Positions 44,537-48,395 of a DNA stretch of 48,395 nucleotides are shown here, one piece after another (positions within the stretch are counted from its first letter, which is position 1; every line of letters starts with the position of its first letter). The position numbers and the translations under genes are program-made. The notes under the pieces are model-generated. The model ran no database searches. It saw only the letters and a program-made list of their open reading frames with translations, and had not been told where the DNA came from. Source of the stretch: Lapidilactobacillus luobeiensis (GTDB taxonomy: Bacteria; Bacillota; Bacilli; Lactobacillales; Lactobacillaceae); NCBI RefSeq assembly GCF_024345205.1, contig NZ_BROC01000022.1, positions 1 through 48,395 on the forward strand. The letters are read 5' to 3'.

Positions 44537-46657
44537 ATGAAACGAAAAAATGAGAAAAAGATAGCGGCGGCGCAACGACATCCCCGGCTCACGCGTTTTT
44601 GGCATGGGTTTCGAGTTTGGTGGCGGCGCTGGGAACTATCACGGTGGCTGATCTTGATTTTGATGACCGCCTTTTTGTCATTATCCGCTTTTTACACGAT
44701 CAAAGCAAAGGTCGCCGATGTGGAAAGTTTGAAGGCCTCACTCAAACAAACACGTCCAACTGTTTATGATCGGGACGGCAAAGTGGCTGGTACCTTATAT
44801 TCCCAAAAGGGGACTTTTGTCGAATTGAGCGCGATCTCCAAAAATGTTCAAAATGCCGTGATCGCAACAGAGGACCGAAGTTTTTATCGCAATCCGGGTT
44901 TTAGTGTTAAAGGGATCGCGCGTTCCGCTTTTAATTATGTGATCCATCACGGACAGATCATGGGTGGTGGCAGTACGATCACGCAACAACTGGCCAAGAA
45001 TATGCTTCTTAGTCAAAAGCAGACATTAGGTCGTAAGCTAGAGGAGATCTACTTGGCCGTAGAGATCAATCGGGTCTACAGTAAAACGGATATTTTGACC
45101 ATGTATTTGAATAACGCCTATTTTGGTAACGGTGTTTGGGGCGTTCAAGATGCTTCACAGCGATATTTTGGTCGTAACGCCAGTGAATTGACAGTGGCGC
45201 AAGGCGCGACTTTGGCTGGGATCTTGCGTAATCCTACTTTTTATGATCCAGTCAAGCAAAAAGAAAATATGATCGGTCGCCGTGATCTGATCCTGCGTCT
45301 TGAAACGGAAACAGCTTTTATAACGACGGCGCAAGCCGATCAGGCTAAGCAGGAGGCCTTAACAATCACGAATACGTATCAACGCAGTAATGGTTATCAA
45401 TATCCTTATTATTTCGATGCGGTCATCAGTGAGGCTATCAATGATTATGGTATTTCCGAAACCGACGTCTTGAATAAGGGCTACAAGATCTATACAAGTC
45501 TTGATCAGGATTATCAAAAACAAATGCAAGCGTCTTATGATCAGGCTTGGGTTTTCCCGGCCAATGCGGCAGATGGTACCTTGGCTCAATCAGGTTCGAT
45601 CGCGTTAGATCCTCAAACTGGTGGCGTCGTTGCCGTGGTCGGTCGTCGCGGCGAGCATGTTTTTCGGAGTTATAATTATGCGACGATGGCCAAGCGGCAA
45701 CCAGGCTCAACGATCAAACCATTGGCGGTTTACGCACCAGCCTTAGCGAACGGTTATCATTACGATTCATCCTTGGTGGATAAGGATATGACCTTTGGGA
45801 GCAACAAGTATCATCCTACGAACGCGGATAATCGCTATTTAGGCCAGGTGCCGATGTATGAAGCATTGGCCCAAAGCCGAAATGTTCCGGCGGTATGGTT
45901 GTTGGATCAGATCGGAGTCAATAAAGGTGTTAGTTCGGTTGAGAATTTCGGGATCAAAGTTGCTAAAAATGACCAAAATCTAGCCTTGGCGTTGGGCGGA
46001 CTTTCCTCTGGCGTTTCGCCGTTACAGATGGCGCAAGCCTATACGGCCTTTGCCAACCAAGGAAAAATGACGACGGCACATTTTATTACCAAGATCGTTG
46101 ATGCGACAGGCGCGGTGATCGTGGATAATACGAAGACTAAAAGTCGGACCGTAATGAGTGCTAGTAACGCGAAAGTGATGACCAGTATGTTATTGGGGGT
46201 CTTCAACACAGGTACCGGCCAAAACGCTAAACCAGACGGCTACGCGGTCGCTGGCAAGACGGGGAGCACTGAAGTACCCAAGAGTTATGGCTATGGTACC
46301 AAGGATCAATGGATCGTCGGGTACACGCCGGACCTTGTCGTGGCTACTTGGGTCGGGTTCGATAAAACAGATCAAAATCATTTCTTACAGGGGACAAGTA
46401 GTCAGGGGGTAGCGCCGATCTTCAAACTCGAAATGAGTAAGATGCTGGCTTACAGTCCTAAAACAAGTTTTGGGACGGAGGATGCCTCCAGTATCGCTAA
46501 AGAGAAGCAGGACAATACCACCGGCGCCGCTGATTGGTTCTCTGACCTCCAAGGTGGTCTGAACGACACTTGGGAAAAAGCGAAAGATGGTTTAGGAAAT
46601 GCTAAGAATAATCTCGATCAATGGTATAATAACGTTAAAGGTCTTTTTGGCCAATAA
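44537..46657 (+). CDS. Class A penicillin-binding protein (PBP2A-type)
   Basis: 706 residues, bifunctional peptidoglycan synthase. Cytoplasmic basic N-terminus, one membrane helix (WLILILMTAFLSLSAFYTI, near 37-55). GT51 glycosyltransferase domain: ATEDRSFYRN (catalytic Glu near 112), GGSTITQQLAKN, and KTDILTMYLNNAYFG. Transpeptidase: SxxK at Ser391 (PGSTIKP), SRN in AQSRNVPA near residue 450, KTGS at residue 574. The tail after 660 is Gly/Asn/Trp-rich with DWFSDLQGG repeats of unknown role. ATG 44537 preferred; a GTG three bases earlier is equally possible. Confidence 0.95.
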   Translation: MKRKNEKKIAAAQRHPRLTRFWHGFRVWWRRWELSRWLILILMTAFLSLSAFYTIKAKVADVESLKASLKQTRPTVYDRDGKVAGTLYSQKGTFVELSAISKNVQNAVIATEDRSFYRNPGFSVKGIARSAFNYVIHHGQIMGGGSTITQQLAKNMLLSQKQTLGRKLEEIYLAVEINRVYSKTDILTMYLNNAYFGNGVWGVQDASQRYFGRNASELTVAQGATLAGILRNPTFYDPVKQKENMIGRRDLILRLETETAFITTAQADQAKQEALTITNTYQRSNGYQYPYYFDAVISEAINDYGISETDVLNKGYKIYTSLDQDYQKQMQASYDQAWVFPANAADGTLAQSGSIALDPQTGGVVAVVGRRGEHVFRSYNYATMAKRQPGSTIKPLAVYAPALANGYHYDSSLVDKDMTFGSNKYHPTNADNRYLGQVPMYEALAQSRNVPAVWLLDQIGVNKGVSSVENFGIKVAKNDQNLALALGGLSSGVSPLQMAQAYTAFANQGKMTTAHFITKIVDATGAVIVDNTKTKSRTVMSASNAKVMTSMLLGVFNTGTGQNAKPDGYAVAGKTGSTEVPKSYGYGTKDQWIVGYTPDLVVATWVGFDKTDQNHFLQGTSSQGVAPIFKLEMSKMLAYSPKTSFGTEDASSIAKEKQDNTTGAADWFSDLQGGLNDTWEKAKDGLGNAKNNLDQWYNNVKGLFGQ

Positions 46658-46678
46658 AACAGCAAAAGGAGCACTAAG

Positions 46679-47020
46679 ATGACAAACATTTATGACAACG
46701 CAAATGAAATGGCGACCGTTTTACGACAGACACCTCAATACGCGGCACTCCAAGCTGCTTTCGGTAAAATGAAGGCGGATCCGATCGCTTATGGTCTTTT
46801 CCAACAAATGCAAAAGCTACAAAGTGAACTGCAACAACAGCAAATGGCCAATCAGGAGATCGGCGATGAGGACATCAAGAAGATGCAAGATTTTAGCGCT
46901 AAATTGATGAAGATCGATGTGGTCACTGAATTGATGAACCAAGAACGTGAAATGAACGGTTTGATGGATGAACTAAATCAAATCGTGTCGAAACCGATCA
47001 CAGATCTTTATCGCGATTGA
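46679..47020 (+). CDS. YlbF/YmcA family protein
   Basis: 113 residues, all-helical, coiled-coil-rich (residues 40-100). Belongs to the YlbF/YmcA/YheA family. In Bacillus, YlbF, YmcA and YaaT form the Y-complex that helps RNase Y mature transcripts (known); which paralogue this is cannot be settled here. RBS AAAGGAG. Sits 21 bases after the PBP gene and before the exonuclease YhaM, an RNA-processing context. Confidence 0.88.
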   Translation: MTNIYDNANEMATVLRQTPQYAALQAAFGKMKADPIAYGLFQQMQKLQSELQQQQMANQEIGDEDIKKMQDFSAKLMKIDVVTELMNQEREMNGLMDELNQIVSKPITDLYRD

Positions 47021-47086
47021 TCAGCGCCAACGATCGGGAGTCGGCCCTAATGGCATCGATCGGATCGGCTTGAAGGAGGATGGCTT

Positions 47087-48043
47087 TTGGCAACACATTT
47101 AAGTGATTTGAAAGCAGGCGATACTTTTAATATCGTTGTGCTCATTAAGCAAGCGGATGTTCGGATCGCAAAAAACGGCAAACGTTTTATTTCCTTAACG
47201 TTTCAAGATCGTACAGGCGATATTTCTGGTATGCTTTGGGACGCTAAAGATGAAGATATCGCGCAATTTGGCAGTGGTCAGATCGTCCATCTCAGTGGGC
47301 AGCGTGATGTTTATAACGGCCAGCCCCAAGTTAAGATCAGCGGGCTACATCTGGCTAAACCGACTGAAGGTTTTCAGGTCGGTCAGTTTACCACACAAGC
47401 GCCTTTGACCGCGGAGCAAATGGCGGCTGAGATCAATCAAGAAGTCTTTAATATTGATAATGCCAAGTGGAATCGGATCGTTCGTTTCCTTTTACAGAAA
47501 CATCAGCAGGCGTTTTATCAACATCCCGCGGCAAAAAGCAACCATCATGACTTTGCGGGCGGATTGGCCTTTCACACTTTGAGTATGATGCGGTTGGCTA
47601 AACAGATCAGTCAGCAGTATCAGCAGATCGATTACGCGCTATTGCTTTCTGGGGTATTGTTACATGACTTGGGTAAGACGATCGAATTAAGTGGACCAGT
47701 GGGCACAGAATACACCTTATCAGGCAATTTGATCGGGCATATCGTCTTGATCGATGAAGAAATCGTCTTGGCCTGTGCGGCGCTCAAATTGGATCCAGCA
47801 GATGAAGACGTGATGTTATTGCGGCATGTGGTCCTAGCCCATCACGGGTTACTTGAATACGGCTCACCTGAACGCCCTAAACTGCTCGAGGCTGAAGTCT
47901 TGCATCAGATCGATGAATTAGACGCGTCGATCAATATGATCACTAAGGCGCTGAATAAGACGACACCTGGCGAATTTAGCGAGCGGATCTTTGGTCTGGA
48001 TAATCGCCGCTTTTATCGACCGCAGCAACATACTGAGAAGTAA
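47087..48043 (+). CDS. yhaM: 3'-5' exoribonuclease YhaM
   Basis: 318 residues. N-terminal OB-fold nucleic-acid-binding domain (AGDTFNIVVLIKQADVRIAKNG near residue 10, then ISLTFQDRTGDISGMLWD). C-terminal HD phosphohydrolase domain with H (near residue 162, GGLAFHTLSM), HDLGKT near residue 203 and further HH residues (VVLAHHG) for the metal site. TTG start with AAGGAGG eight bases before. Trims 3' ends of RNA in Gram-positives (known). Confidence 0.95.
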   Translation: MATHLSDLKAGDTFNIVVLIKQADVRIAKNGKRFISLTFQDRTGDISGMLWDAKDEDIAQFGSGQIVHLSGQRDVYNGQPQVKISGLHLAKPTEGFQVGQFTTQAPLTAEQMAAEINQEVFNIDNAKWNRIVRFLLQKHQQAFYQHPAAKSNHHDFAGGLAFHTLSMMRLAKQISQQYQQIDYALLLSGVLLHDLGKTIELSGPVGTEYTLSGNLIGHIVLIDEEIVLACAALKLDPADEDVMLLRHVVLAHHGLLEYGSPERPKLLEAEVLHQIDELDASINMITKALNKTTPGEFSERIFGLDNRRFYRPQQHTEK

Positions 48044-48395
48044 GCCTATTTTCAACTTGACCGGCGCTTAACTGGATTTGGTGATAGTAAGATCAAAATG
48101 GATCGTAACGAGCCTGACTAGGCAGTTACGATCCATTTCTTGTTTCTTCGGTACTGGGCCAGCGTGCGCTACTTTTTTAAAGCCCCGTTCAGATTATGGT
48201 CAAAATGAAACAGCGTCGAACTGAGGTTAGACGCTGCCAGTCAAGATTAATGGATGATGGATAATTGACGGAAAAACCTTGACAAGTTATTTATACCACA
48301 ATTTTTCAATGTTTTGTTCCTGGATTCCCGTGACTCATAACGAGCTGGGTGGCACTATTCCAAAATTTTCATAGATGTTTACTTGATCAGTGAGG
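48044..48395 (+). other. Terminal intergenic region
   Basis: Holds the yhaM terminator (14-bp perfect stem 48096-48109 with 48125-48138, weak T-rich tail), a further CAGCGTC/GACGCTG hairpin (48211-48217 with 48230-48236), and near 48266 a TTGACG with TATTTA 17 bp on, which may be the promoter of a gene beyond the window. No gene seen. Confidence 0.6.
48096..48145 (+). terminator. Terminator of yhaM
   Basis: AAATGGATCGTAAC and its exact complement around a 15-base loop; the following CTTGTTTCTT is only a modest T-tract. Confidence 0.75.

Overview
The window looks like a stretch of chromosome from a low-to-mid GC Gram-positive of the Lactobacillales, most likely Lactobacillaceae. This rests on two tRNA clusters without encoded CCA ends, strong AGGAGG-type ribosome binding sites with frequent GTG/TTG starts, a T-box leader before argS, argS-argR adjacency, the order ymdB-mutS-mutL-ruvA-ruvB-queA-tgt-yajC-adhE, and a bmp-type nucleoside ABC transporter. 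Species cannot be fixed from the sequence alone.

Layout. 1-878: nine tRNA genes and a terminator. 1289-6070: a minus-strand Mbeg1-like lipase-fold protein, a cyclophilin, a carboxymuconolactone decarboxylase-like protein, a DUF554 membrane protein and a small unknown protein. 6387-7594: a second tRNA cluster of eleven genes behind a near-consensus promoter. It carries an almost exact copy of the fMet-Asp-Phe block of the first cluster. 7595-8030: apparent remains of an ISL3-type element. 8060-12370: a TetR-controlled operon with nested symmetry, acyltransferase / GT8 / GT8 / acyltransferase, whose genes overlap. This is the best candidate for an undescribed pathway (probably an acylated glycolipid or envelope glycan). 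12371-13539: a gene-free stretch made of nested palindromes and short direct repeats. 13540-23861: ymdB, mismatch repair, Holliday junction and queuosine genes, then yajC. 23949-25670: an IS1182-type insertion. 25721-28759: adhE with a Rex-like operator. 29173-31485: a GH31 alpha-glucosidase broken by one amber codon. 31794-37460: zwf, dinB, T-box-argS, argR and a PTS EIIA protein. 37461-43011: a long structured leader and a four-gene nucleoside ABC transporter. 43038-43410: three tandem palindromic repeat units. 43471-48043: an RluA-type pseudouridine synthase (minus strand), a class A penicillin-binding protein, a YlbF protein and the YhaM exonuclease.

The most unusual non-coding signal is a family of ~115-130 bp intergenic palindromic repeats with at least six units (4658-4774, 12588-12716, 13350-13461 and three at 43038-43410). 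The outer stems differ in sequence between units but stay paired, which suggests selection for a folded RNA or DNA structure. Regulatory signals include a TetR operator-like palindrome over the predicted start of the acyltransferase/GT8 operon, a Rex-like box before adhE, cre-like boxes before the nucleoside transporter, a T-box, and a leader hairpin whose loop could pair with the bmp Shine-Dalgarno sequence.
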